DNA from: Orthonyx spaldingii
Lineage: Eukaryota > Chordata > Aves > Passeriformes > Orthonychidae
Length of the DNA stretch: 64,000 nt
Direction of reading: 5' to 3'
Assembly: GCA_013397795.1 (NCBI GenBank)
Contig: VZTJ01001457.1
Span: 1-64,000 of the forward strand
The notes beneath the pieces are model-generated. The model was not told the DNA's origin. It ran no database searches and was given only the letters and a program-made list of their open reading frames with translations. Numbering within the stretch: position 1 is the first letter of the stretch; each line of letters begins with the position of its first letter. This document shows, in pieces, positions 14,504-24,683 of this stretch. The position numbers were made by a program, and so were the translations under genes.

Positions 14504-14538
14504 GATTCCTCCAGGATGGTTTCAAGCAGGTATAAAAG
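14504..14538 (+). CDS. PAWR: PAWR coding exon (35 nt), probably exon 4 of 7
   Basis: A very short internal exon of PAWR (Par-4), a pro-apoptotic regulator that binds WT1, atypical PKC and DAPK3/ZIPK through its C-terminal region. It is bounded by an acceptor ending TTTTAG and a donor GTATGA. It encodes eleven full codons (D-S-S-R-M-V-S-S-R-Y-K) plus two bases, AG, that join the T of the next exon to give serine. The resulting RYKS matches the RYKS that precedes the SRYSRT motif in mammalian Par-4. The first half of the exon differs from the mammalian protein. It follows an intron longer than 14.5 kb and is followed by one of 8.5 kb. Identification depends on phase and the RYKS junction, since 35 nt alone would be weak. 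Confidence 0.8.
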
Positions 14539-15362
14539 GTATGAGATCTTTGTAGATAATGAATTTTTTTACATTTCTGCCAGAAATAATGTTGATTAAA
14601 TGGCTGTTTGTAGTAGAGACCATCATACTGCTACTGTAGATATATAGCCTGCTATTGGGCAAAGAACCTGAAACATGCAGCAAACTTACCCAAACCCCTC
14701 TATTATATTATTATTTTAAAACAAATCCGCGTAGAGTTTTTCTGACTCTTTACTAGGGCAGAATAGTTTCCCAATCAAATGTCAAACTTGACTACACATT
14801 GCCTAGGAGCCAGTGTTTTCACAGCTTAATTTATGAACCACTGTTCTGAAGTTTAATGAAGCAAGATAATTTTGTTACTCTCTGCAGTAATACGGAAAGA
14901 TGGTTTTGTCATACTACTATCTCAATTATAGCAGGTGTTTCTCATTTATAGCATCTCTTGTTTGTTACTTGTTTGTCTTTGAGTCAAGTATTACCCTGGT
15001 CATTATTCCAACTTTTTAATCAGAAAAATACTTCAGAAGCCCTTGATGCACCTGACCACTCTGAAATTTTTCCCATGTGGAATTAATACTGACACAACTA
15101 TCACAACTGTTAGGAAAATGTTGTGGTGACATGGGGTCTAAAATTTTCTTATGTCACAGCTGAAGCAAGACAGTTGTGTAAGAATGTTTTTATTTGGTAC
15201 ATGAATGCGTTCTCTTTTAGGTATCCTTTACTTGGGTAAAATGCATAGATGATTAATTAATCTGTGCATATATGTCATGGCTATAGAAGAAAGTGCAAAG
15301 TGCACTGAAAATTATCTAGTCTTCGCTGTTGTGTTTTCTGCCCCTCAAACTTGTTCACCTGT

Positions 15363-15585
15363 AGAATCATAGAACGGTTGGGGTTGAAAGAGACATTGAA
15401 GATTATCTAGTCCACTCCCCCCTGCCATGGGCAGGGACACTTTCCACTGAACTAGATTGCTTAGAGCCCCATCCAACCTGGCCTTGAACACTTAGAGAGA
15501 GGGGACATCCATAGCTTCTCTGGACAATGTGTTCCGGAGTCTTACCTCCCACACTCTAAAAAATAATAACCTATCCTGTTATGCT
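15363..15585 (-). mobile_element. CR1 LINE 3' end (reverse orientation)
   Basis: Begins with 'agaatcatagaacggttggg', the reverse complement of the CR1 3' terminus. It continues through the family's 'ggttgaaagagacattgaagattatctagtcca' region, the 'ccatgggcagggac' block and 'ccatccaacctggccttgaa'. It is a 5'-truncated copy of about 220 bp inside the PAWR intron. There is no coding capacity. The far boundary is blurred by divergence. Confidence 0.88.
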
Positions 15586-16609
15586 TTAGCTTTCCTAGCA
15601 TGGTGTCTTTTATATTTATATTCCCAGGTTCTCGTAAACCCAGCTGAGTGATGCTTTTTATTGCTGCAGGGTTTTTTTTAAATCACAGTGGCATTGCAGA
15701 ATAGGTGGGTTTATTGTCACAACCTTAATAACGATGTAATTTCATGATTCATTTCTGATTAATCAAGCACATTTTAGTTCAGTCTTTACTTCCTCTTCAG
15801 TCATGGTGCAGAATCTTATTGCCATTTGTATCTGCCAAATACTTAGTGGTGTGTGTCATACTTTTGTGGCTTTTCATAAACCTTATCTCTGCTTGCATTC
15901 TGTATATACTCACTCACTTGCAAAAAACTTGGTTGTGCGTGGGGTGGTAATAGAAGTTTGCACAACCACACTCATAACTTATTTGAAAATAATCTAATTC
16001 TTCTGATTAACATTGCATAGGAAAAGCCAAAGCTAGAAAATACTAAATAAGACTTGGTTGTGCAGTCTTCCCTCAGTCAGCTTTAGTTATATGTGGGATG
16101 TAGAGTCTTTGTAAACTTCGCCTGTCGGGACTGGCATCACAGTCAGGAGGAGTCTGACTTGCTGGGAGCTGCTGGTCAATATTTCATGGATGTTGCCATC
16201 TATTTTACTCATTGTGTAGTCTTGAAACTTCATGTTGAAAGTGAAGGATTATTTTTGATTGTCAGTGCAGTGCCCAATGCTCAGAAATACTCAGTGGGTT
16301 TTATTCTAATTGTACCTCCTTGAGGTATACAATGCCCACTGTGATTAGAGCTAATAGTATCAATTTTCCACTATATCTGAAAATTTCTGCCTCCCTGAAG
16401 TAATTTTTCCTGTGATGGTTATTAGGATTCCCAGTGGTTTTGCTTTTTGGTGTGAATACTAAAGGAGCCAGAACCTGAATTGTTCTGGGCTTGTTTACTT
16501 CTTCCAACATCTGCAGTAGGCGAAGGTCTTACAGAAAGCAGCCTCCTCTACAGTAATTCTTATTCAGAGATCACTCAGATCCCACTGAAGTCACAAATAC
16601 AGTAGGAGT
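15586..16609 (+). other. PAWR: PAWR intron, no feature recognised
   Basis: Intron sequence between a CR1 copy and the tRNA-derived SINE. I see no gene or clear repeat in it. Short open frames at 15803 and 16093 have no recognisable domain. Confidence 0.5.
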
Positions 16610-16752
16610 TCCTTGGAAAGTCAGTTGGTTAGAGCACGGTGCTAATAACACCAAGGCCATGGATTCAATCCCTGTATGGGCCGTTTACTTAAGAGCTGGG
16701 TTCCATGATCCTTTGGGATCCCTTCCAACTCAGAATATTCTGTCAATCTGTG
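16610..16752 (+). mobile_element. tRNA-Ile-derived SINE with a CR1-like 3' tail
   Basis: The 5' half (16610-16683) is a decayed tRNA-Ile(AAT). It has the D-arm 'tcagttggttagagc', the anticodon loop CTAATAA at 16642-16648 with anticodon AAT at 16644-16646, a T-arm 'ggattcaatcc' close to a B box, and a 3' end 'gtatgggcc'. A short linker leads to 'ccatgatcctttgggatccc', 'ttccaactcagaatattctg' and 'tcaatctgtg', which is the CR1 3' end also seen in this window at about 20.88 kb. A tRNA head plus LINE tail is the standard SINE design, in which the LINE machinery mobilises it in trans. From memory, this matches the tRNA-Ile/CR1 SINEs described in zebra finch. Mutated acceptor pairs rule out a working tRNA. 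No target-site duplication was identified. Confidence 0.85.
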
Positions 16753-17497
16753 AAATGGAAAATGCCATTCTGTGATTGCACCTGGAATTGGAATGTGGGT
16801 GCCTAAAGGCTGAATTGAGATCATAAGCTGCTTCAAGGCTCAAATACATTCATCTTAATGTGCTTTTAACAGTCTTGGGTGTACCCCCTTAGGTTTTCAA
16901 AGCAAATGGAGTGGAGCATCTTGTCACATAGGGACAACCACTTTGAGATCCTATTTAAACTAACTTGCAACAGTAAGTGGCCAGTACTTTGTGGGAGAGA
17001 GATTGTTGATAGACTTTATAGACATATGATAGCAAAAAGGAAAATATGTTTTCCTAAGATGTTGGATTCTGTAATAGATTCTCTTTCCCATTGAAAGATT
17101 GAATTATTTGCCAGAAATATTCAAGTTGCTTTCATCCATCTTTACTACTCCTGCTTCTTCTCTTTTGCCTTCTTGCTCTTCCCCGGTTATTCCTCATCAA
17201 ACTTGATATCTTCTTCATCTCAGCATTTTTCTTCACTTCACTGGTTTCCATTTCCTAGCCCAGTTAGGCACCCTTTCCTTTCTCTTCCCCTTTTCTCTTA
17301 CATCCTTATACTTAATCATTCAGGTCCTAGTCTTGTTATTTTTCTGATTTCTTGTGGGGTTTTCTTGTCTTTTTTGTCTTCTTGTTTTGTCTCCATTATC
17401 TGTGCTTTTCTGACTTGCAGTCCGGGAGTACTGGTACCATTCTGGACTTCCAGTACCTTTCCGTTTCCTTTCTGTGTAACTGTTTTCATATTTTGTG
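16753..17497 (+). other. PAWR: PAWR intron with a pyrimidine-rich block
   Basis: Intron sequence. From about 17140 to 17490 the plus strand is markedly pyrimidine-rich (many ctt, tcc and ttcc runs), leading into a CR1-like tail. The open frame at 17173-17508 is a by-product of this composition: its translation is mostly S, F, P and L. Confidence 0.5.
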
Positions 17498-17560
17498 TTT
17501 GGACTTGATGATCTTAGAGATTCTTTCACAATTTCAGCAATTCCGTGATTCTGTCTCTAC
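17498..17560 (+). mobile_element. Diverged CR1-type 3' tail
   Basis: The segment 'ggacttgatgatcttagaga' followed by 'ttctttcacaatttc' and 'attccgtgattctgtc' follows the CR1 3' end: 'ggactngatgatcttnnag', 'gtcccttccaac', then attctgtgattctgt. Only the terminal 60 bp or so is recognisable. The pyrimidine-rich sequence upstream could be part of the same element or unrelated. Confidence 0.6.
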
Positions 17561-20311
17561 ACTGAGATACCCAGCCTCCTATACCTGACAAAAGAAGAGA
17601 GACTTAAGAGCAGAGAAGACCTGTTCTTACAGAATCACTGATCTCTCGGTGTGTTCCAAGACTCAAGGAATTGCGCAGATTTTATACTATGAATTACACT
17701 ATCTACTTTCCCTTATATGGATGCAACAATCCGTGACTAAACGTTTATATGACATTGCTGGGAAGCCTGTTTCACTGAGTGTCCATTGACTGGAAAACAT
17801 GTTTACAAATGAACTGTTGGCTGCTGTGTGTTGCTGTCTGCTCAGTGACTTGGACAAACTGAGCCTGTCTCTTCGTGCTGTAAAGTAAATAAAAGTTTGC
17901 GGTGAGCTCTTAGTCTATAATTGTAGTTTGTCTTCTGAATTTACTTCAAAAATTTTCACACCCCCCAAAAGTTTGTGGAGGGCTTCCTTTGTAGTTGCAT
18001 GATTAAGCGCATAAAATACTTTCAAAAGAAAGTGATGATTTTGTTGTGATCTGGAGTGGTACTGTGAGATCTATTAAAAGCATGACCAGAATCTGCAAGG
18101 TCATGCTGACATGAAGGCCGCAGGACATGCAGGAGAGTATTTGGGAGCTGTGGTCAGTCATGTGTCGTAACTGTGAGCTTCGTGTGTTTTAAATGTGTAG
18201 GTGTACTTAAGTTGTAGTAGCCCATATCAACTTCCTACTCTTCCATTTTCCTCTCAGGTTTTCCTAATGTGATATGGCTCATCTTGGCCATTTCAGACGG
18301 TTATGAAAGTGGGTCTGCCATTTTTTGCACTGCTTTGTGAGTAGTAATTTTTAAATACCAAGCACATTGCCGTTAGTGAGAGTGGTTTTCTGATTTAGGT
18401 CTAATGGTATCAGCATAGTTGATATTACCAGTGATTTCTCAAACATGAGAAGGACAAAGTGCATTCTCTTTATTGAAATATTTGAGTCTAATCTACATGT
18501 AAACATGAATTATGTTTCTGTTCTGTGAACTAAAAGGCTTGTTTGAAAGTAACAGTAAAACAAGATATGTATGCAGACACAGGAATATTTTTATAAACAC
18601 AGAAAGTTTGTTCTGTCAGCTTACTTGAAAGACTGTCTACTAGTTTTTGAACTAATTTAGTTTCTTTTTAAAAAATTGTAAAGCAAACCTTGCAGATTGG
18701 GATTTAAAGATTCTTGCATGGTTCTTGAATCAGACAGATAAACTGGATCAGTTTACAGAAAGAGCTAGATTAAAATCTCTTCATGGGTCAGGAACATGAA
18801 CATGGTTCATGTTCCCCTTATAAGTTTATTTACTAGTGGAAATGAATACAATGTGGTATGGTTTTATGGCTTCCAGTCAAAATATTAGAGAGGATTTTTG
18901 CCCCCGCTTTTAGGATAGTACAGCACATTAACATGGAACCTTAGAGGTAGAGACCATTTAACACTAATTATATAAAAGACTACGTCATGCTCGAGTTTAT
19001 CATTCATGTCAGAGTTGAAAAATAAATGGGGAAGTAGAGACCATAAGAAAAGAAGATACTTCAGAGCACTCATTGAAGGAGCTCTGAAGGAAACGTTTGA
19101 ACACTGCTGAAGTTACCTTGCTCAGTGTTTTTAGATAATTATAAAACTTAAACTATAACAGTTTACTTTCCATCATGCTAACCTTGATCTCACTAATTAA
19201 AAAAAAACCACAGCTGCAAAATACTGTTTCGTAATGCTGTGCCCAGACTTGCTTGCTTGCCTGTGTTTAGGAGTTTTGCAGTGAGAGCTGGCTTTGGAAG
19301 CATTGTCTCATCGAGCTTGTTACCTTAGGACCACTACTTTGCAGACCAGGAGCATTTTATTTTAGACAGGGGTCACTCAAGAAGTTTTTCTTGACTTTTG
19401 TAGCCCTTCTTGAGCCACTGCTGACATTATGAGAAGGCATAAACAACTAGGTTTATTTCTGCAAAAGATTTTGATGATCTAAGTTGAGCTGGCTGGAGTT
19501 CTCATTGCCCCTTGTGCCAATGCTCAGGCAGCTGGGCAAGGTGCTGTTTCAGGGAGCCACTGTGGCTGTAAAGCTGATGGCTTCCTTTTACTTGGCTGCT
19601 TGATTACTGCATCAGCTCCCTGAGTAGTTTCCCATTCACGTGGAGGCTAGGAAAGTGCAGCTGTAGAGACGACAAGACTACCTTTCCTCAGCTCAACTCT
19701 GAAAGCCACAAGTTTGGCTTAAGCAGTCTGAAGTAACAGAAGACCAAGGTGCCCTGTTTAGAAATAATTGTCCTTTGCTTCTTCCAAAGAAGCTGTTAGC
19801 AACTGACTGGATTGCAGTGACATAAATAACTAGGAGTTTTCAAATCAGATAAAATATTCTGGCATAAAAATAAACCTGTTGTAGTTGAAAGACAGTTTTG
19901 ACAGGGTGATTTTCATTGGGTGAAATGGCAGTTTGGACAGTGCTTTAGAAAGACATTGAGAGAACGAAAGAAGCGTTGGAATGAGCAAGAGGTAGTCCAC
20001 CTTGCTGTAATAATGCTTTCAAACCTGTCCCTGTATGAATAACTGATTTTATTGTACAGGAAATAACTAGGAACAACATTCCCAAACATAATTTCTGTTT
20101 CTCTGTAAGAGTAGTCGAACTGATTTTGCTATATGTTTTTTGTTTAAGTACAGCCAGAAAAAAACCCTTTATATATAAAATATACAAATGTATTTTAAAC
20201 ATAATCTACAGGTATACTTCCATAGATAGTATCTTTGTTGGGGGTGGTGCATAGATGTTTTGTCTTAGTAAAGAGACACTAAGTTCAGTGAGACTGTTTT
20301 TGTAGTCATCA
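17561..20311 (+). other. PAWR: PAWR intron, no feature recognised
   Basis: AT-rich intron sequence, with a somewhat more GC-rich patch at about 19.2-19.7 kb. I see no exon, RNA gene or recognisable repeat. Confidence 0.5.
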
Positions 20312-20922
20312 TTGTGCTCAGGCAGTGCTCTGGGGTGCATCAGGCACAGCATCACCAGCTGGGTGAAGGGAGGGGATTGTCCCGCTCTGCTCTGCACTGG
20401 AGCAGCCTCTTCTTGAGTGCTGGGGGTAGTTTTGGGTGCCACAGTATAAAAAAAGGTATGAAGCTATTAGACAGCATCCAGAAGAAAGCAACAAGGATGG
20501 TGCAGGGTCTGGAGGGGGAGTTGTATGAGGAGTGGCTGAGGTCACTTGGTCTGTTCAGCCTGGAGGAGACTGAGGGGAGACCTCATTGCAGTTACAACTT
20601 CCTTGTGAGGGGAATATGAGGGGCAGGTACAGATATCTTGACACTTGTGACCTGTGACAGGACTCGAGGGAAGGGCATGAAGCTGAGTCAGGAGAGATTT
20701 AGGCTGGATATCAAGAAAAAGTTTTCCAGCCAGAGGGGCGGTTGGGCACCGGAATAGGTTTCCCAGGGCAGTGGTCACAGCACCAAGGCTGTCTTGAGTT
20801 CAAGAAGTGTTTGAACAATGCTCTCAGGCACCTGGTGTGACTCTTGGGGTGTCCAGGGCCAACAGTTGGACTCCATGATCCTGATGGGTCCCTTCCAACT
20901 CATCATATTCTGTGATTCTTTC
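20312..20922 (+). mobile_element. CR1 LINE fragment, ORF2 end plus 3' UTR
   Basis: A 5'-truncated CR1 copy in plus orientation, closely similar in order and wording to the copy at 9.2-10.05 kb. It shares 'gcatcaggcacagcatcaccag', the ggaggggattgtcc block, the 'cttggtctgttcagcctgga' block, and the 3' end 'gatcctgatgggtcccttcc' with 'atattctgtgattctt'. The two copies look like the same CR1 subfamily. The reading frame is broken. It lies within the intron between the first two PAWR exons of the window. Confidence 0.92.
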
Positions 20923-21942
20923 TCTTTTAATGCTCATAAAGGGAGATTGCATCTGAAGAGTTAAGTTCCATTCTTAGTGAAAGATGCGTCTGTTGTGTCT
21001 TGGATTGTACATTTTTTGTCTTTGCTGTGTACTAGCCGTTGGTTATAACAACCAAAATAATGAACTTTTTATCTGACACATTCCTTGTGTTAGGTTACAT
21101 ACTGATGCCTCCTTAAACATTTTTTTAAATCCCATTTCCTAGAAGTCTCCATGGTATGTCCTTTGTACTTGCCTACAGTGAAAAGGAATGTGTTCAGTAG
21201 GGTCTGCTGCCCAGTGGAATAGGTGAGGAAATTCTTGAGTGTGAGTTTCAGTAAAAAAACCCCTTAAAATTAAAGCATTTTCTGTACTAATGAAACCCTT
21301 CCTGTCTTTCTTCTAATCTTTGTGTAGGAGCGTCTGCCAATATCACTCACTGGAGCTGAGTTGAAATACTCCAATATGTTGGCAAAAGTATTCATCTTTG
21401 AGTGATGAAAAATTTCGACTTTTTTTTGTGTGGTCTCTCCTTGAGACATAAATAGCATGAAACTACATGTCTTTTAGAAAGCTAAATAATCTAGAATTTA
21501 TAGAGTTAAGTTAAAATATTTCTCTTACGTTGTGTTGCAACATGCATATCCGGTCCTAGAAATGTTTTTTAAAAAATCTTCTATTTGAAGAATAAACAGT
21601 GCTAAATATGGTAATAACATTAAGCTACAAAATTCCTTACAATTGTGTCAGTGTGTCTTGGAAACTTCGCACATACTGGAGCAAAAGAATATTTGTATCT
21701 ATGAAAAGACATCCCTTTGCCAGATACTTCTGCTTTTGATTTGCACTGTATCCATCTAAATCTGCACGTTGTCAGCAGGGGTTTTGTAGAGTTATGAAAT
21801 GCAAAATTGTTAAATGAACACATTAATCGTACACTCTTCTGTGTTTTAAAGGAAGTGTTGTAGGGATGCTCATAGTGCTTTTCATTCTTTTCCTAAGTGG
21901 TCTAGAAAACCAGTGTATACATACTTCAGCTGTGTGATCTTG
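20923..21942 (+). other. PAWR: PAWR intron, no feature recognised
   Basis: Intron sequence between two CR1 copies. No exon, RNA gene or repeat was recognised. Short open frames on the minus strand at 21270 and 21620 show no domain. Confidence 0.5.
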
Positions 21943-22068
21943 CAGAATCACAGGCCGGTTGACCTTGGAAAGGACCTCTGGGGGAAATCTTGTCCAGTCC
22001 CCTGCTCAAGCAGGGCCACCTAGAGCTGCTTGTTGAGGACCATCTCCAGGTGGCTTTTGAGTATCTCC
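21943..22068 (-). mobile_element. CR1 LINE 3' fragment (reverse orientation)
   Basis: Starts 'cagaatcacaggccggttga' and continues 'ccttggaaaggacctctggg', 'tccagtcccctgctcaagca' and 'ggtggcttttgagtatctcca', the reverse complement of the CR1 3' UTR. It stops abruptly at a run of about 15 T. Only about 125 bp remains. The wording differs from the 9.2 and 20.3 kb copies, so it is probably a different CR1 subfamily. Confidence 0.9.
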
Positions 22069-23043
22069 ATTTTTTTTTTTTTTTAATCTTGTCAGTTTGT
22101 CATATATTTTCTAAGAAGTGTAATTTTGTTGAATTGGAGAGGGAAGGATCAGTGTCTCTTTGCCTGCTCCCAGGGATCTCTGTTCTGTTGTTCGTAGTTA
22201 TTCATTAGAATCTTCATTGAAGGTAAGTAACATTATTGTTAGGAAGAAAATGGCTATGGGAAGGACCCTGTTAGTTTTGTGTCTGAAAATGCTTGACTTG
22301 TCGCACATATTTTTACATTAGCACTGGTTTTATACACAGCAGTAGTAATGAAGAACCCTCATGCTTTTTCAAAAACGAACTTACATGCCCTTGCAGTGCT
22401 TATCTGCTGATTCCTTGACAGTGATTTTTAATAAATAGACACATAATCTAAACCAAAAAACCCCATAGGACCACTTCAGAAGTGTGTACCAATGGAGCTA
22501 CGACAAACTCCTCTGTATCAAAGTTCTAAAGTAAAATAAGGTGATGGCATAAAATTAGTCTGTTGGGTCACATCACTTTCTCACTTTGGTTTGCTTTCCA
22601 GTCCCTTGGAGGCCAAATCCATTGTTCCTGAAAAGTCGGTCAATATTATTCATATGTTTTGGATGTGTACTTGTTTTTAGTACTTTGTGTTTTCATCTAG
22701 TTAAAAAGATGCTTGGTTTAAACCCTGTAGTGGCACTTTAGTTCTTGAAATAGAGTTATTCAGCTTGGTTTTTAATGTGCATAGTTCATGAAACTTGAAA
22801 AATAGGATAAGTATGTGTTTATAGTGTATTACCTATGTGATGAAAGCTGCACTATCCATATATTTGAATCCCTGAGGCAGTGAATTTAGTGAGTTCTCAG
22901 CCACACAAGAGCTGTGAAATACGTTCTCTGCAGTTTATTAGACTGACCTATTGACTGCTTTGGAAAGCACTTCTGTGACTGCTCTCATTTCCGTTTTGTT
23001 AAATGTGTAAATAGGTGTCTGCTTTGCTCTTTGCCTTTCACAG
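22069..23043 (+). other. PAWR: PAWR intron, last part before the 148-nt exon
   Basis: Begins with a poly-T run and otherwise holds nothing recognisable. It ends in a standard acceptor, ctttgcctttcacag, with AG at 23042-23043. Confidence 0.6.
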
Positions 23044-23191
23044 TACAGCTAATGCACCGGAAGGCGATGCTCCAAACAGATATTCCCGAACAGAGAGGAC
23101 AACTCACAGCAGATACAGCAGGGATGCAAATTCTTCTGGCAGTTCTCTACCAAGTAACACTTTGGAAAAGAGGATTGAGGAACTTGAAAGG
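23044..23191 (+). CDS. PAWR: PAWR coding exon (148 nt), probably exon 5 of 7
   Basis: Encodes one base completing a serine codon, then 49 residues. A low-complexity linker (TANAPEGDAPN) is followed by RYSRTER, SRYSRDANSSGS, and the start of the coiled coil, LEKRIEELER. Mammalian Par-4 has the same order: SRYSRT, then RYNRDAN, then LEKKIEDLE. The acceptor is TTTCACAG and the donor GTAAGT. The exon ends in phase 0 on an AGG codon. The serine/arginine-rich segment lies in the region of Par-4 where phosphorylation sites have been reported, but I do not assign specific sites. The coiled coil continues in the next exon after a 1.4-kb intron. Confidence 0.95.
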
Positions 23192-24578
23192 GTAAGTACC
23201 AACTAACCTTTCCATGGCGTACGTCTGAAATAAAGTACTTTTGAAACTCCACGGGGAAATTTACAAGTAAAATACATAGAAATGATGCTAAATGCTTGAA
23301 GTACAGATAGTTATGTCTACAAAAATGAATAAAGAGTCAGACTGACTGAGAAGAATGTGAACTTTCAAATCAGAGATGTTTAGTTTTCGTTTGGTATATA
23401 AGTGAGAAATAGTTAAGGTAAAGTTAATACACTTAGAGAGCCAGCAGTGCTCTGCATATTTCTCTTATGTACCTTGTGACACACCAACGTAGAGCAAATA
23501 TCTTGGGGAAAGAAGGAGGTCACTGCCTGTTCAGACAGTTACAAGCCGGCTTCCGATCTACGTATTGTTTTGGATTTTTTTAGTATATTGAAATACTATA
23601 AAATTTAATTGCTATCCAGCTGTTTGTTAAAGCTGTAAACATTTAAAATACATTTTAAAAATGGTGTTCATCGTTTCACTTTGACTTCATACAAACACTG
23701 TTGAGAAAATGTAATAATGTTAAAGCTGAGCTTTTCACCTAAGCCAGTATTTTGCTAAATAATGTCATCTGTGTAATGTATTACTGACTTCTCTGTCTTC
23801 CTTAGAAGTGGATTTTTTGTGGATAACTTGCCAAATATTTTTGAATTGTATAGGTGAAAGTTACTAAGTAAATACAATTTGAATAAGTCTTTTTTTTTGG
23901 AAACGGTGAAAATAACATGTATTTTGTAGCAATTACTATTTTTAATTTTTTTTAAGACTTGAGGAACTTTCATTTGAGTAAAGTACACTGTAGTCCTCTC
24001 TTCTAAATCAACTTCTTTCTGAAATACTTTAATTGCCAGTAACAAAAATATAGTAGAAGATTTAAGGTCCTTCTTTCAGTATCCTGAATCTTGACTTATT
24101 AAATTCCTAATGAACATTTTCATTTTTTTCTGACATTCAGGCCCACAAATTTAAAATGGAGTCTTCATTTCTTGTTAATGGTATTATTAAAAAAGCAAAA
24201 CAACAAAGGAAAAATCAACCAACAACAAAGACTAACTCTTCCAATATAAGAAATTTGGAAGTTGATACTTTACATTTACTTCTTCTGTTTTGCGCCCCTG
24301 TCCAATTTTGTGTTCATGCTTAAGTTAAATATTAATTAAAACATTATCACTTGAATCAGATATCAAATAGATTTACTGTTGGTAAAATATTATATTAGAT
24401 GTGATTCTTTAGCTCCTTGAAATGTAAAAGGACATGTAGATGTGGGTTTGACTTGCTGTAGAAAAGGAATTACAGGTAAGTGTGTGTGTGTTCTTCTTTC
24501 ATTGTTTTAGATGGTATTAACTTAGTCTCTTAAAACAAAAATTTACATTTCCAACTTGATTCTGTATTGTGATTATAG
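23192..24578 (+). other. PAWR: PAWR intron (1.4 kb)
   Basis: Intron with donor GTAAGT and acceptor gattatag. It contains an A-rich patch around 24190-24230 and a short TG run near 24480. No repeat family was recognised. Confidence 0.8.
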
Positions 24579-24683
24579 GAACTTGCAAAAGAAAGACAGG
24601 AAAATGCAAGATTAATGAAGATGGCGCAGGACAAAGAGGAACTAATTGGAAAGCTGAAAGAAGAAATTGATTTATTAAACAGA
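24579..24683 (+). CDS. PAWR: PAWR coding exon (105 nt), coiled coil, probably exon 6 of 7
   Basis: A phase-0 exon of exactly 35 codons, bounded by an acceptor gattatag and a donor GTAAGC. It encodes the middle of the C-terminal coiled coil, from ELAKERQENARL through QDKEELIGKLKEEIDLLNR. Hydrophobic residues sit at heptad a/d positions (L, M, L, I, L, I, L, L) among charged residues. Only conservative differences from mammalian Par-4 are visible, such as LMKMAQDKEEL versus the mammalian LVRLMQDKEEM. This helix mediates self-association and binding to partners such as atypical PKC, WT1 and DAPK3. If intron 3' of it were retained, a different tail would be read to a stop at 24819-24821. Confidence 0.97.

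Noticed and set aside
16610..16683. Functional tRNA-Ile gene
   Set aside because: The acceptor stem and parts of the T-arm are mutated and the sequence continues directly into a CR1 3' end, so it is a SINE head.
17173..17508. 111-codon plus-strand open frame
   Set aside because: Composed almost only of S, F, P, L and I because the DNA is pyrimidine-rich; no domain or splice evidence.
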